From Pseudoruegeria sp. SHC-113 (GTDB taxonomy: Bacteria; Pseudomonadota; Alphaproteobacteria; Rhodobacterales; Rhodobacteraceae), in NCBI RefSeq assembly GCF_025376885.1, contig NZ_JAHUBR010000001.1, positions 434,001 through 498,000 of the forward strand: a DNA stretch of 64,000 nucleotides. Reading direction: 5' to 3'. Positions 34,909 through 43,435 of the stretch are shown here, piece after piece; positions within the stretch are counted from its first letter, which is position 1; every line of letters starts with the position of its first letter. The notes under the pieces were generated by a model that saw only the letters and a program-made list of their open reading frames with translations, was not told where the DNA came from and ran no database searches. A program made the translations under genes and the position numbers.

Positions 34909-35718
34909 TTACGTTCCTGTTCTGGTGGTCTGGGCGGCGGTGTCGGGGAAGCGCCAGCTTGAGGCCTCCCCGGCGATGCGCCGCGCGGTCTCGGCGATCA
35001 CGGGCGCAAGCGCGGCCAGATCGTCCAGTGATTTGCGGGTGGTTGTGGTGGTGACGGAAAGCGCGCCGAGCACGCGGCTGCTTTCAGTCAGGATCGGCAG
35101 CGCGACACAGATGATGCCGGGCTCGTGTTCTTCGCGGTCAAAGGCAAAGCCGCGGGCGCGGATGTTGCCAAGCTCCGCGCGCAGGGCCTCTTCGGAGGCA
35201 AGCGTGCTGGGCGTGAAGCGGTGGTAGCTCTGCTGGCTCAGGATCGGGGCAAGCTCTGATTCGGGCAGGTAGGCGAGCATCGCCTTGCCCACGCCCGTGC
35301 AATAGGCCGGGCCGACCTTGCCGGCCTGCGAAAACATCTGCACCGGCTCGCGGGCGTTTCGCTTGTCCACGTAAAGCACCTGCGCATGATCGAGCTGCGC
35401 CAAGTGCACCGTGTCGCGCACCTCAAGGCTCAGCGCGTCGATGAAGGGGCGCGCGATCGGCGCGAGCGAGCTTTGCGTCCAGGCGGAATGGGCCAGCCGC
35501 ACAAGGCGCACGCCGGGGGCATAGGTCTGGCGCTCTGTGTCGAAGGCCAGCATCCGCTGGCTGGTGAGCGTCTGGATGAGTCGGTAGGTCGTGGCCTTGG
35601 GGTAGGGGCTTTGCTCAAGGATCTCGGAAAACCGCACGGGACGTCCGAAAGACGCAACGAGGTCAAGCACTTCAAGCGCCTTGCCCACGGTCCCATCGCT
35701 TCCGGCAACTGCCGCCAT
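34909..35718 (-). CDS. IclR-family transcriptional regulator of the galactoside cluster
   Basis: A 269-aa IclR regulator. The N-terminal winged helix (about residues 8-65) contains SEILEQSPYPKATTYRLIQTLTSQRML. The effector domain (about 80-255) carries HLAQLDHAQVLYVDKR, SQAGKVGPAYCTGVGKAMLAYLPE and EHEPGIICVALPIL. ATG 35718 (MAAVAGSD) has GGAGGAGAGG just upstream; a start 16 codons earlier is less supported. It is divergent from the galactoside ABC/GH operon, with an interleaved pair of promoters and a palindromic site between them, so it very probably controls that operon and its own, with a galactose-derived metabolite as effector (inference). Confidence 0.92.
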   Translation of the reverse strand: MAAVAGSDGTVGKALEVLDLVASFGRPVRFSEILEQSPYPKATTYRLIQTLTSQRMLAFDTERQTYAPGVRLVRLAHSAWTQSSLAPIARPFIDALSLEVRDTVHLAQLDHAQVLYVDKRNAREPVQMFSQAGKVGPAYCTGVGKAMLAYLPESELAPILSQQSYHRFTPSTLASEEALRAELGNIRARGFAFDREEHEPGIICVALPILTESSRVLGALSVTTTTTRKSLDDLAALAPVIAETARRIAGEASSWRFPDTAAQTTRTGT

Positions 35719-35766
35719 TTTCCTCTCCTCCTCCGGCCCGGCGCTCAATTCGTGATCACCCGGCAC

Positions 35767-35802
35767 TTGACAAGCATAGCCGAGTCACGGTTATGTTTTC
35801 AA
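35767..35802. promoter_or_regulatory. Overlapping divergent promoters, iclR / galactoside operon
   Basis: Rightward: TTGACA at 35767-35772 with TTATGT at 35791-35796 (18-bp spacer). Leftward: TTGAAA at 35802-35797 with TATGCT at 35778-35773 (18-bp spacer). The two promoters interleave, so RNA polymerase binding at one should exclude the other. The nearby palindrome at 35803 would add regulator control. Confidence 0.6.
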
Positions 35803-35825
35803 TATGCGAAATTAAGTTTCACATA
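35803..35825. promoter_or_regulatory. IclR-type operator candidate
   Basis: TATGCGAAA and TTTCACATA form arms of nine bases with one mismatch around a 5-bp centre TTAAG. The site lies just downstream of the rightward promoter -10 and next to the -35 of the leftward one, 25 bp before the SBP start. A near-palindrome of this type fits IclR-family operators. Confidence 0.6.
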
Positions 35826-35849
35826 CTGGAACCACCACGGGAGGACAAA

Positions 35850-37106
35850 ATGGTTTCCAAAATGAAGATGACGCTTGCCGCACTGGCGAGCTCTGTTGCG
35901 CTTGTCGGGCCGGCTGCGGCTGACCTTTCGGGTGATCTGAAAATCTTCCTCGACACTTCCAACCCGGCGCCGCGCGCCACGATGGAAGCGATGATCGCGC
36001 GCTTTGCTGAAAAGCACCCCGATCTGAACATCGAAACGACGGTGATCGACCGCGAGGCCTACAAGACCCAGATCCGCAACTTCCTGACGGCGGATACGCC
36101 GGACGTTGCCACCTGGTATGCCGCCAACCGGATGAAGCCCTATGTGGACGCTGGCCTCTTCGAGGACGTGTCTGACCTCTGGGCCGAGCCCGAGATCGCC
36201 GAGAATCTCGCCTCCACCAAGGGCGCGATGACGATCGACGGCAAGCAATGGGGCGTGCCCTATACCTACTACCAGTGGGGCGTGTACTACCGCAAAGACA
36301 TCTACGAAGAGCTGGGCCTCTCCGAGCCGTCCAACTGGGACGAGTTCAAGGCCAACTGCCAGGCCATCGTGGATTCCGGCCGCGCCTGCTTCACCATCGG
36401 CACCAAGTTCCTTTGGACAGCTGGCGGCTGGTTCGACTACCTGAACATGCGCACCAACGGCTTTGATTTCCACATGGATCTGGCCGCGGGCAAAGTCTCC
36501 TGGGAAGACGAGCGCGTGAAGCAGACCTTCATGAACTGGAAAGAGCTCATCGACATGGGTGCTTTCATCGCCGACCACCAGACCTACAGCTGGCAGGAAG
36601 CCCTGCCGTTCATGGTTAACGGGGAAGCCGCTGGCTACCTGATGGGCAACTTCGCCGTGGCACCGCTGCGTGAAGCCGGCCTGACGGACGATCAGCTGGA
36701 CTTCTACCAGTTCCCGGCGATCAACGCAGACGTTGAACTGGCGGAAGACGCCCCGACGGATACGTTCCACATCCCGGCCAACGCCTCCAACAAGGAAGCC
36801 GCGCGCGAATTCCTGCGCTTCGTGGTTTCTGCGGACGAGCAGACCGAGATCAACAACGGTGCGAACCTCGGCCAGCTGCCGGTGAACGCGCAATCCGCTG
36901 TGGATGACGACAAGTTCCTGAACGAAGGCTTCGCGATGCTCTCGTCCAACTCGCCCGGCGGCGTGGCCCAGTTCTGGGATCGTGACGCACCGGCTGAAAT
37001 GGCGAAAGTCTCCATGGAAGGCTTCCAGGAGTTCATGGTCAAGCCCGACGAGCTGGATAAGATCCTGGCCAAGCTCGAGCGCGCCCGTGGCCGCATCTAC
37101 CAATAA
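35850..37106 (+). CDS. ABC transporter periplasmic sugar-binding protein
   Basis: A 418-aa extracellular solute-binding protein of the family that binds oligosaccharides (SBP family 1). Residues 1-25 are a signal peptide (MVSKMKMTLAALASSVALVGPAAA). Typical segments are ERPNW-like GLSEPSNWDEFKANCQAIVD, WGVPYTYYQWGVYYRKDIYEELG (about 131-153), and a C-terminal SVDD-like NAQSAVDDDKFL. GGGAGGA stands 5-6 nt before ATG 35850, an excellent ribosome site. It is the first gene of the operon and is followed by a stable hairpin that may raise its share of protein over the permeases. Cargo is inferred to be an alpha- or beta-galactoside from the neighbouring enzymes. Confidence 0.92.
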   Translation: MVSKMKMTLAALASSVALVGPAAADLSGDLKIFLDTSNPAPRATMEAMIARFAEKHPDLNIETTVIDREAYKTQIRNFLTADTPDVATWYAANRMKPYVDAGLFEDVSDLWAEPEIAENLASTKGAMTIDGKQWGVPYTYYQWGVYYRKDIYEELGLSEPSNWDEFKANCQAIVDSGRACFTIGTKFLWTAGGWFDYLNMRTNGFDFHMDLAAGKVSWEDERVKQTFMNWKELIDMGAFIADHQTYSWQEALPFMVNGEAAGYLMGNFAVAPLREAGLTDDQLDFYQFPAINADVELAEDAPTDTFHIPANASNKEAAREFLRFVVSADEQTEINNGANLGQLPVNAQSAVDDDKFLNEGFAMLSSNSPGGVAQFWDRDAPAEMAKVSMEGFQEFMVKPDELDKILAKLERARGRIYQ

Positions 37107-37124
37107 GGCCTAAGGCCCTTTCCT

Positions 37125-37155
37125 GATCGGCCCGCCTGCGTGCGGGCCGATCTTT
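37125..37155 (+). terminator. Hairpin between SBP and permease genes
   Basis: GATCGGCCCGC and GCGGGCCGATC are perfect 11-bp arms around a 6-nt loop, followed by TTT. It lies between the binding-protein gene and the first permease gene. It is probably a partial terminator or 3'-end stabiliser, so that more binding protein than permease is made. Confidence 0.65.
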
Positions 37156-37177
37156 CCCAGCATTCAGGATTTCTGTC

Positions 37178-38113
37178 ATGGCCGATACCGCCGCACTTCA
37201 GACATCCGTAGACACCCGCAGTTGGTTTCACCGCAATCAGCAGAGCATTGCCCCCTGGCTGTTTCTTGCGCCGGGCATCCTGTTTTTCCTCGTCTACGTG
37301 ATTTTCCCGGTGTTCCAGTCGTTCAACCTTTCGCTCTACGATTGGGACGGGCTGGGCGCGAAAGAATACGTGGGCATGCGCAACTACGAAGATCTCTATT
37401 GGGAGTTCGTGGACCGCGATGCCTTCTACGTGTCCCTCAAGAACAACCTGATCTGGCTGGTGCTCTACCTGCTCGCGATCCCGGCGGGCCTGTTCATCGC
37501 GCTGTTCCTGAACCAGACCGTCACGGGCATCCGCCTTTATAAATCGCTGTTCTTTTTCCCCTTCGTGATTTCGCAGGTCGTTGTCGGCCTCGTCTTCTCG
37601 TGGTTCTACGATCCCACCTTCGGCTTGCTGAACGTGATGCTCGGCTGGGTCGGCATGGGGCCGATCAACGTGCTGGGCAACGAGGATCTGGTGACCTACG
37701 GCATCATCGCCGCCGGCCTCTGGCCGCAAACCGCCTATTGCATGATCCTCTACCTCACCGGCCTCAACGCGGTGGACCCGGAGCAAATCGAAGCCGGGCG
37801 GCTGGATGGCGCGAAAGGCGTGCGGATGCTCTGGCACGTGGTGCTGCCGCAGCTGAAACCGGCCACCTTCATCGCCTTCGTCGTGACGATCATCGGTGCG
37901 CTGCGCTCGTTCGACCTCATCTCCATCATGACGCAGGGCGGCCCCTTCGGCTCTTCGCGCGTGCTGGCCTATTACATGTTTGAAGTTGCGCTCTCGGAAT
38001 ACGGCTTCCGCATGGGCTATGGCGCTGCCATCGCCGTGGTGCTCTTCCTGATCATGCTCTGCTTCATCGCCTACTTCCTGTGGTCGATGTACCAAGAAGA
38101 AAAGGGGCGCTGA
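37178..38113 (+). CDS. Sugar ABC transporter permease (UgpA/MalF type)
   Basis: A 311-aa binding-protein-dependent permease with six predicted helices, starting with IAPWLFLAPGILFFLVYVIFPVFQSFNLSLYDW. The cytoplasmic EAA loop reads EAGRLDGAKGVRMLWHVVLPQLKPA (about 205-229), which docks on the ATPase. It pairs with the next permease to form the channel for an imported galactoside. It lies 71 bp after the SBP gene across a hairpin, and its stop is one base away from the next ATG. Confidence 0.93.
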   Translation: MADTAALQTSVDTRSWFHRNQQSIAPWLFLAPGILFFLVYVIFPVFQSFNLSLYDWDGLGAKEYVGMRNYEDLYWEFVDRDAFYVSLKNNLIWLVLYLLAIPAGLFIALFLNQTVTGIRLYKSLFFFPFVISQVVVGLVFSWFYDPTFGLLNVMLGWVGMGPINVLGNEDLVTYGIIAAGLWPQTAYCMILYLTGLNAVDPEQIEAGRLDGAKGVRMLWHVVLPQLKPATFIAFVVTIIGALRSFDLISIMTQGGPFGSSRVLAYYMFEVALSEYGFRMGYGAAIAVVLFLIMLCFIAYFLWSMYQEEKGR

Positions 38114-38114
38114 G

Positions 38115-38963
38115 ATGTTCCCGACTCCGATCGAAAAACAGAGCCGCGCGGCGCAGCTGACCTACCAGTCGCTGCTCCCCGTCGCGCTCCTGATGTGGCT
38201 CGCGCCGCTTCTGGCGGTGGCGCTCTTCTCCATCAAGCCCGACACCGATTTCACCAATGCCAACTACTGGGGCTGGCCCTCTTCCTTCGAAGGGATCACC
38301 AACTATGGCAAGGTGTTCTTCGAAAGCGACATGCCGCGCTACCTGCTGAACTCGGTGTTCATCACCGTGCCCACGGTGATCGGCGCGGTGGCGCTCTCCA
38401 CCATGACGGGCTTCGCGCTCGGCGTGTACAAGTTCCGTGCCAACCTCTGGATCTTCTTCATGTTCGTGGCGGGGAACTTCGTGCCCTTCCAGATCCTCAT
38501 GGTCCCGGTGCGCGATCTGACGCTGGATCTCGGGCTCTACAACACCAAGACGGGCCTCGTGCTGTTTCACGTTGCCTTCCAGACGGGCTTCTGCACGCTT
38601 TTCATGCGCAACTTCATCCGCGCCCTGCCGTTTGAGCTGATCGAAGCCGCCCGCGTGGAGGGCGTGAGCGAATGGCGCATTTTCTGGTACGTGGTGTTGC
38701 CGCTGATGAAACCGGCACTGGCCGCGCTGGCGGTGCTGATCTTCACCTTCATCTGGAACGATTACTTCTGGGCGGTGGTGCTGACACAGGGCAGCGAAAG
38801 CCAGCCGGTGACGGCGGGGATCACCTCCTTCAACGCGCAGTATCGCGCCGCCTACCACCTGATGAGCGCAGGCTCCATCGTGGCCGCCCTGCCGCCCGTG
38901 GCGATGTTCTTCCTGATGCAGAAGCACTTTATCGCGGGCCTAACCCTTGGAGCCGTCAAGTAA
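38115..38963 (+). CDS. Carbohydrate ABC transporter permease (UgpE/MalG type)
   Basis: A 282-aa permease with six predicted helices, starting LTYQSLLPVALLMWLAPLLAVALFSIKP. The EAA loop is EAARVEGVSEWRIFWYVVLPLMKPALAAL (about 177-205). MalG-like inner-membrane partner of the preceding protein. It is one base downstream of the first permease stop and directly abuts the alpha-galactosidase ATG, so all three are cotranscribed. Nothing in the sequence fixes the exact sugar; neighbours point to galactosides. Confidence 0.93.
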   Translation: MFPTPIEKQSRAAQLTYQSLLPVALLMWLAPLLAVALFSIKPDTDFTNANYWGWPSSFEGITNYGKVFFESDMPRYLLNSVFITVPTVIGAVALSTMTGFALGVYKFRANLWIFFMFVAGNFVPFQILMVPVRDLTLDLGLYNTKTGLVLFHVAFQTGFCTLFMRNFIRALPFELIEAARVEGVSEWRIFWYVVLPLMKPALAALAVLIFTFIWNDYFWAVVLTQGSESQPVTAGITSFNAQYRAAYHLMSAGSIVAALPPVAMFFLMQKHFIAGLTLGAVK

Positions 38964-41042
38964 ATGCGCATTTGGCGTTTGGATGATGGGCGGCAGAGCC
39001 TTGCCTTTGCCGCCGACACGGGCCTCCCGGAAGTCTTCTACTGGGGGGCCGCGCTGCCGGAAGGCGAAGACCTGCAGGCGCTTTATGCGGCCAGCCGCTC
39101 CGATGTGACGGGCGGCATGCTGGATGACAACCCGCCGCTCACGATCTGCCCGGAAAGCAGCGCCACCTTCCCCGGCCAGCCGGGGCTGCGCCTGCGCGAC
39201 GCCAAGGGCCACGCGCTGGCCCCGCGCTTTGCCTTGCGCGATGTGGTGGCAGGCATGCAGAGCCTCTCCTTCGATCTGGAGGACGCAGCGCTTGGACTGC
39301 GTTACTCGGCGGCCTTTTCCCTTGATGCGGAAACGAAGATGCTCACCGCGCAGGCGAGTCTTGAGAGCGAAGCGCCGGTGATCGTCGAGTGGTTCGCCGC
39401 GCCGGTGCTGCCCGCCCCGCAGCAGGCGGATGAGATCATCGATTTCTCCGGCAGCTGGATCGGCGAGTTCCGCGAAAACAGCACGCCCTGGGCCCCCGGC
39501 CTGCGGGTACGCGAAAGCGTCCTGGGCCGCACCGACCACGCCCATTTCCCCGCCGCCATCCTGCCCGAAACGGGCGCAAACAACACCCAGGGCGCGGCCT
39601 ATGCGCTGCATCTGGGCTGGTCCGGCGGCCACCGGATGATCGCCGAAGAGCTGCCTGACGGCCGCCGCCAGATCCAGTTAGGTACCGCGTCCGGAAGCCA
39701 CCGCGCGCCGGTCAAGGCGCTGGCGACGCCCAAACTCTATGCCACATGGTCCGGCGCGGGCATGAACGGCTGCGCCACCGCCTTCCAGCACCACCTGCGC
39801 GACCGCGTGATCACCTGGCCCAAACCCGACGCCCCGCGCCCGGTGCATTACAACTGCTGGGAAGCCATCTACTTCGACCATGATCTCGCCACCCTCACCG
39901 AGATCGCCGACATCGCCGCCGATCTGGGCGCGGAGCGCTTCGTGCTGGATGACGGCTGGTTCGGCAAGCGCGACGACGATACCACGAGCCTCGGCGACTG
40001 GCAGATCGATCCGCGCAAATGGCCCGACGGGCTCACCCCGCTGATCGATCACGTCCACGGGCTGGGCATGAGCTTCGGCCTCTGGTTCGAGCCTGAGATG
40101 GTCAACGAGGACAGCGATCTCTACCGCGCCCACCCCGACTGGCTGCTCGGCGCGCCTGATCAGCTGCGCGGCCGCCAGCAACTGGTGCTGAACATGGCGC
40201 TGCCCGAGGTGCGCGATTATCTCTACGGCTGCATCGCCGCTGTGCTGCAGAGCCACGCGATCGACTATATCAAATGGGATCACAACCGGGTGCTGCCGGT
40301 GTCCGACGCCGCGCAGGCCGAGGGCTTCTACGATCTCCTCGCCCGTCTGCGCGCCGCCTTCCCGGAAACCGAGATCGAAAGCTGCTCCTCGGGCGGCGGG
40401 CGCATCGATTTCGGGGTGATGGAGCATTGCCAGCGGGTCTGGCTGTCGGACTCGAACGACGCGCTGGAGCGCCAGCGCATCCAGCACGCCGCCGCGCGCT
40501 TCCTGCCCTCTGCTGTCACCGGCTCCCACGTCGGCCCGCGCCACTGTCACACCTCGGGCCGGGTGCTTTCCATGCCCCTGCGTGCCTGGACAGCGGCGCA
40601 GCGGCACATGGGCTTCGAGATGGATCCGCGCGAGCTGACGGCAGAGGAAGCCGCCTCTCTGAAATCCGCCACCGCCTGGTACAAGGCCAACCGCGACTGG
40701 ATGATGGCAGGCAGCATCCTGCGGCTCGATGCGCCCGATCCGGCGATCACCGCCGAGCAGCAGATCGCTTCCGATGGCAGCCGCTTCGCGCTTTTCGCCG
40801 CCCACACCGAGGCCTCGACCCAGATCCTGCCGCGCCCGCTGCGGCTCACCGGGCTCGCGCCCGATGCCCGCTATGAGGTCCGCCTCGCCACAGCCACAGA
40901 TGTACCGGCGCTGTCCCGCACCCCCAACGCGCTGAAAGACGGCCCCGTCACCCTCACAGGTGCCGCGCTCATGCAGCAGGGCCTGCGCCTGCCTTGGTCC
41001 TTCCCCGGCACGATCCATGTGGTAGAAGGGCACCGCCTATGA
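38964..41042 (+). CDS. Alpha-galactosidase (GH36)
   Basis: A 692-aa glycoside hydrolase family 36 alpha-galactosidase. An N-terminal beta supersandwich precedes the (beta/alpha)8 barrel, which carries ERFVLDDGWFGKRDDD (about 324-339) and GLWFEPEMVN. The probable nucleophile is D439 in IKWDHNR, and the probable acid/base is D496 in WLSDSNDALERQ. No signal peptide is present, so it hydrolyses imported alpha-galactosides (for example melibiose, raffinose or galactosylglycerols) in the cytoplasm to galactose. The start ATG immediately follows the permease stop. The 3' end runs into a short intergenic repeat. Confidence 0.95.
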   Translation: MRIWRLDDGRQSLAFAADTGLPEVFYWGAALPEGEDLQALYAASRSDVTGGMLDDNPPLTICPESSATFPGQPGLRLRDAKGHALAPRFALRDVVAGMQSLSFDLEDAALGLRYSAAFSLDAETKMLTAQASLESEAPVIVEWFAAPVLPAPQQADEIIDFSGSWIGEFRENSTPWAPGLRVRESVLGRTDHAHFPAAILPETGANNTQGAAYALHLGWSGGHRMIAEELPDGRRQIQLGTASGSHRAPVKALATPKLYATWSGAGMNGCATAFQHHLRDRVITWPKPDAPRPVHYNCWEAIYFDHDLATLTEIADIAADLGAERFVLDDGWFGKRDDDTTSLGDWQIDPRKWPDGLTPLIDHVHGLGMSFGLWFEPEMVNEDSDLYRAHPDWLLGAPDQLRGRQQLVLNMALPEVRDYLYGCIAAVLQSHAIDYIKWDHNRVLPVSDAAQAEGFYDLLARLRAAFPETEIESCSSGGGRIDFGVMEHCQRVWLSDSNDALERQRIQHAAARFLPSAVTGSHVGPRHCHTSGRVLSMPLRAWTAAQRHMGFEMDPRELTAEEAASLKSATAWYKANRDWMMAGSILRLDAPDPAITAEQQIASDGSRFALFAAHTEASTQILPRPLRLTGLAPDARYEVRLATATDVPALSRTPNALKDGPVTLTGAALMQQGLRLPWSFPGTIHVVEGHRL

Positions 41043-41085
41043 GCCTTCATCTTGGCAAAAATATCCCTGCCGGAGGCAAAATGTG
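41042..41085 (-). repeat. Intergenic repeat element, short copy D
   Basis: This copy follows the alpha-galactosidase stop. Read leftward it gives TTTTGCCTCCGGCAGGGATA, then TTTTTGCCAAGATGAAGG. It shares CCTCCGGC(A/G)GGGATATTTT with copy C and CCAAGATGAAGG with copy A, so it looks like a shortened relative of the same family. Confidence 0.6.
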
Positions 41086-41142
41086 CCGCGCAAGCGGCCC
41101 GCTGCCTTTCGCGAAAAGCCCTTTAGACGCCGGAGCATTTCG

Positions 41143-41910
41143 ATGACACACGCCATTTACCCCGATCTTAAAGGGGCTTCCGTTTTCATCACCGGCGGCG
41201 GCTCCGGCATCGGCGCGGCGCTGACCGAGGGCTTCCTTGCGCAGGGCGCGAAAGTGGCCTTCGTGCAGCGCTCTGACGCAACCGCCTTTGCCGATGCGAT
41301 GGAAGCCAAACACGGCAACCGCCCGCTCTACCTGCCCTGCGACATCACCGACATTGCCCGCCTGAAAGCCTGCGTGGCCGAGGCCGCAGAGGCGCACGGC
41401 CCGGTGACGGTGCTCGTCAACAACGCCGCCAACGATCAGCGCCACGCCACGCTCGACGTGGATGAAGCCTTCTGGGACTGGTCGCAGGCGATCAACCTCA
41501 AGGCCTATTTCTTCGGCTGTCAGGCGGTGATCCCCGGCATGCAGGCCGCGGGCGGCGGCGCGATCATCAACTTCTCTTCCATCAGCTACATGATGGGCGG
41601 CGCAGGCTTCCCGGCCTATACCTCTGCCAATTCCGGCATCAACGGGCTCACCCGCTCGCTGGCCCGCGAATTCGGCCCTGACAACATCCGCGTCAACGCG
41701 CTCGCACCCGGCTGGGTGCTGACCCAGAAGCAGAAGGATATGTGGGTCACGGAAGAAGCACTCGCTGGCCACATCGAGCGCCAGTGCCTGAAAGAGCCAA
41801 TGGTCGAGGAAGACATCCTCGGCGGCGTGCTCTTCCTGGCCTCCCGCGCTTCGCGGATGATGACGGGCCAATCCCTTGTGATCGACGGCGGCGTGGTGGT
41901 GACAGGCTGA
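41143..41910 (+). CDS. SDR sugar 1-dehydrogenase (galactose dehydrogenase candidate)
   Basis: A 255-aa classical-type SDR. The NAD(P) motif is TGGGSGIG (17-24) and NNAAND is the structural motif near residue 93. S146 and Y159 are in the catalytic positions. The usual catalytic lysine four residues after the Tyr is N163 (YTSAN in place of YxxxK); the DNA reads AAT clearly. The start MTHAIYPDLKG resembles Caulobacter D-xylose 1-dehydrogenase, as I recall it. In this operon, with lactonase, KDGal kinase and aldolase, it should oxidise galactose to galactono-lactone. Its TGA overlaps the next ATG (TGATG). Confidence 0.85.
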   Translation: MTHAIYPDLKGASVFITGGGSGIGAALTEGFLAQGAKVAFVQRSDATAFADAMEAKHGNRPLYLPCDITDIARLKACVAEAAEAHGPVTVLVNNAANDQRHATLDVDEAFWDWSQAINLKAYFFGCQAVIPGMQAAGGGAIINFSSISYMMGGAGFPAYTSANSGINGLTRSLAREFGPDNIRVNALAPGWVLTQKQKDMWVTEEALAGHIERQCLKEPMVEEDILGGVLFLASRASRMMTGQSLVIDGGVVVTG

Positions 41911-42830
41911 TGAGCGGAGAAAGCGCATATTGCGAATGGATCGCGGTGGATTGGGGCACCTCGCACTTGCGGGTCTATGCCATCGCGGCAGATGGCTCCG
42001 TGCGGGCCGAAGGGCAGTCGGAAAAGGGCATGGGCGCGCTTACGCCGGAGGGCTTTGAACCCGCCCTGCTGGAGCTGATCGACGGCTGGCTTGGCACCGC
42101 GCCGATGGACATTATGGCCTGCGGCATGGTCGGCTCGCGGCAGGGCTGGACGGAAGCCCCCTACCTGCAAGCCCCTTGCAAACCGCAGGGCGGCAGCTTC
42201 GCGCTGCCCCCGGTGAACGATCCCCGCCTGCGCGTCTGCATCCTGCCCGGCGTGAAGCAGATTACCCCCGCGCCCGACGTGATGCGCGGCGAGGAAACCC
42301 AGATCGCGGGCTTCATCGATCGCCACCCCGGCTTTGACGGCATCCTCTGCCTGCCCGGCACCCACACGAAATGGGTCGAGATCAGCGCGGGCGAGATCGT
42401 CAGCTTCCAGACCTTCATGACGGGCGAGATGTTCGCGCTCCTGTCCAAACAGAGCGTGCTGCGCCATTCGGTGCAGAGTGCCGAGTGGGACGATGCCGCC
42501 TTCACCGCTGCGCTGGCCGAAAGCATCAGCCGCCCCGAACGCCTCGCCGCGCGGCTCTTCGGCCTGCGCGCCGGTGGGCTCGTGGCGGATCAAACCCCGG
42601 CCGAGGCCCGTGCCCGGCTCTCGGGCTACCTGATCGGGGCCGAGCTTGCCGGGGCCAAACCCTATTGGCTGGGCCGCCAGATCGCCCTGATCGGCGCCCC
42701 CGCCCTCACCAGCCTTTACGAAACAGCCCTGGCCGCACAGGGTGTCATCGCCCTGTGTGAAGACGCGGCCAGTATGACCCTTGCCGGCCTCGCCGCCGCC
42801 CGAGACAGCCTCAAGGAAGGAACGCAATGA
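41910..42830 (+). CDS. dgoK: 2-dehydro-3-deoxygalactonokinase
   Basis: A 306-aa sugar-acid kinase of the DgoK family, phosphorylating 2-keto-3-deoxy-galactonate with ATP. The N-terminal motif [16 protein letters not shown] is the phosphate loop of the family, and [15 protein letters not shown] (about 146-160) holds the substrate-binding core. The [19 protein letters not shown] segment is also typical. It starts within the TGATG overlap with the preceding dehydrogenase gene and overlaps dgoA by 4 bp, which shows tight coupling. Its presence strongly supports a De Ley-Doudoroff galactose pathway. Confidence 0.94.
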   Translation: MSGESAYCEWIAVDWGTSHLRVYAIAADGSVRAEGQSEKGMGALTPEGFEPALLELIDGWLGTAPMDIMACGMVGSRQGWTEAPYLQAPCKPQGGSFALPPVNDPRLRVCILPGVKQITPAPDVMRGEETQIAGFIDRHPGFDGILCLPGTHTKWVEISAGEIVSFQTFMTGEMFALLSKQSVLRHSVQSAEWDDAAFTAALAESISRPERLAARLFGLRAGGLVADQTPAEARARLSGYLIGAELAGAKPYWLGRQIALIGAPALTSLYETALAAQGVIALCEDAASMTLAGLAAARDSLKEGTQ

Positions 42831-43435
42831 GCCGCCCCCTGATCGCCATCCTGCGCGGGATCACCCCCGCCGAAGCCGTCGCCCATTGTGGCGCGCTGAT
42901 TGACGCGGGGATCACCCGCATCGAAGTGCCGATGAACTCACCCGAGCCGCTGAAAAGCATTGCCGCGATGGTTGAGGCCTATGGCGACAGAGCCCTGATC
43001 GGTGCGGGCACGGTGCTGACCCCGGCGCAGGTGCGCGAGATCCACAAGACGGGCGCGCGGCTGATCGTCTCGCCCAATGCCGATGTGGATGTGATCGCTG
43101 AATCCAAGGCGCTCGGCATGGAGAGCTTCCCCGGCGTGCTGACGCCGACGGAATGTTTCGCCGCGCTGAAAGCCGGGGCCGACGGGCTGAAGATCTTCCC
43201 GGGCTTCCTCTTGGGCACCGAGGGCCTGAAGGCGATCAAGGCGGTGCTGCCACCGGAAGTGCCTGTCTTCATGGTTGGTGGTGTTGGCCCCGACAATTTC
43301 GCCGAGTTGATGGCCGCGGGCGCGGCCGGCTTCGGCATCGGCACCTCGCTCTACAAGCCGGGCCGATCTGTCACCGAAACCGCCGCCGCCGCCCGCGCGA
43401 TGGTGGCCGCCTATGACGAGGCCGCAAACGCATGA
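42827..43435 (+). CDS. dgoA: 2-dehydro-3-deoxy-6-phosphogalactonate aldolase
   Basis: A 202-aa class I aldolase of the KDPG/KDPGal family, splitting KDPGal to pyruvate and glyceraldehyde 3-phosphate. It begins [17 protein letters not shown], has the catalytic glutamate in [16 protein letters not shown] (E at about 36), and the Schiff-base lysine in GLKIFPG (near 126). [17 protein letters not shown] binds phosphate. The start overlaps the dgoK stop by 4 bp (ATGA) and the end overlaps the lactonase gene. The family usually works as a trimer in the cytoplasm. Confidence 0.95.
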   Translation: MSRPLIAILRGITPAEAVAHCGALIDAGITRIEVPMNSPEPLKSIAAMVEAYGDRALIGAGTVLTPAQVREIHKTGARLIVSPNADVDVIAESKALGMESFPGVLTPTECFAALKAGADGLKIFPGFLLGTEGLKAIKAVLPPEVPVFMVGGVGPDNFAELMAAGAAGFGIGTSLYKPGRSVTETAAAARAMVAAYDEAANA

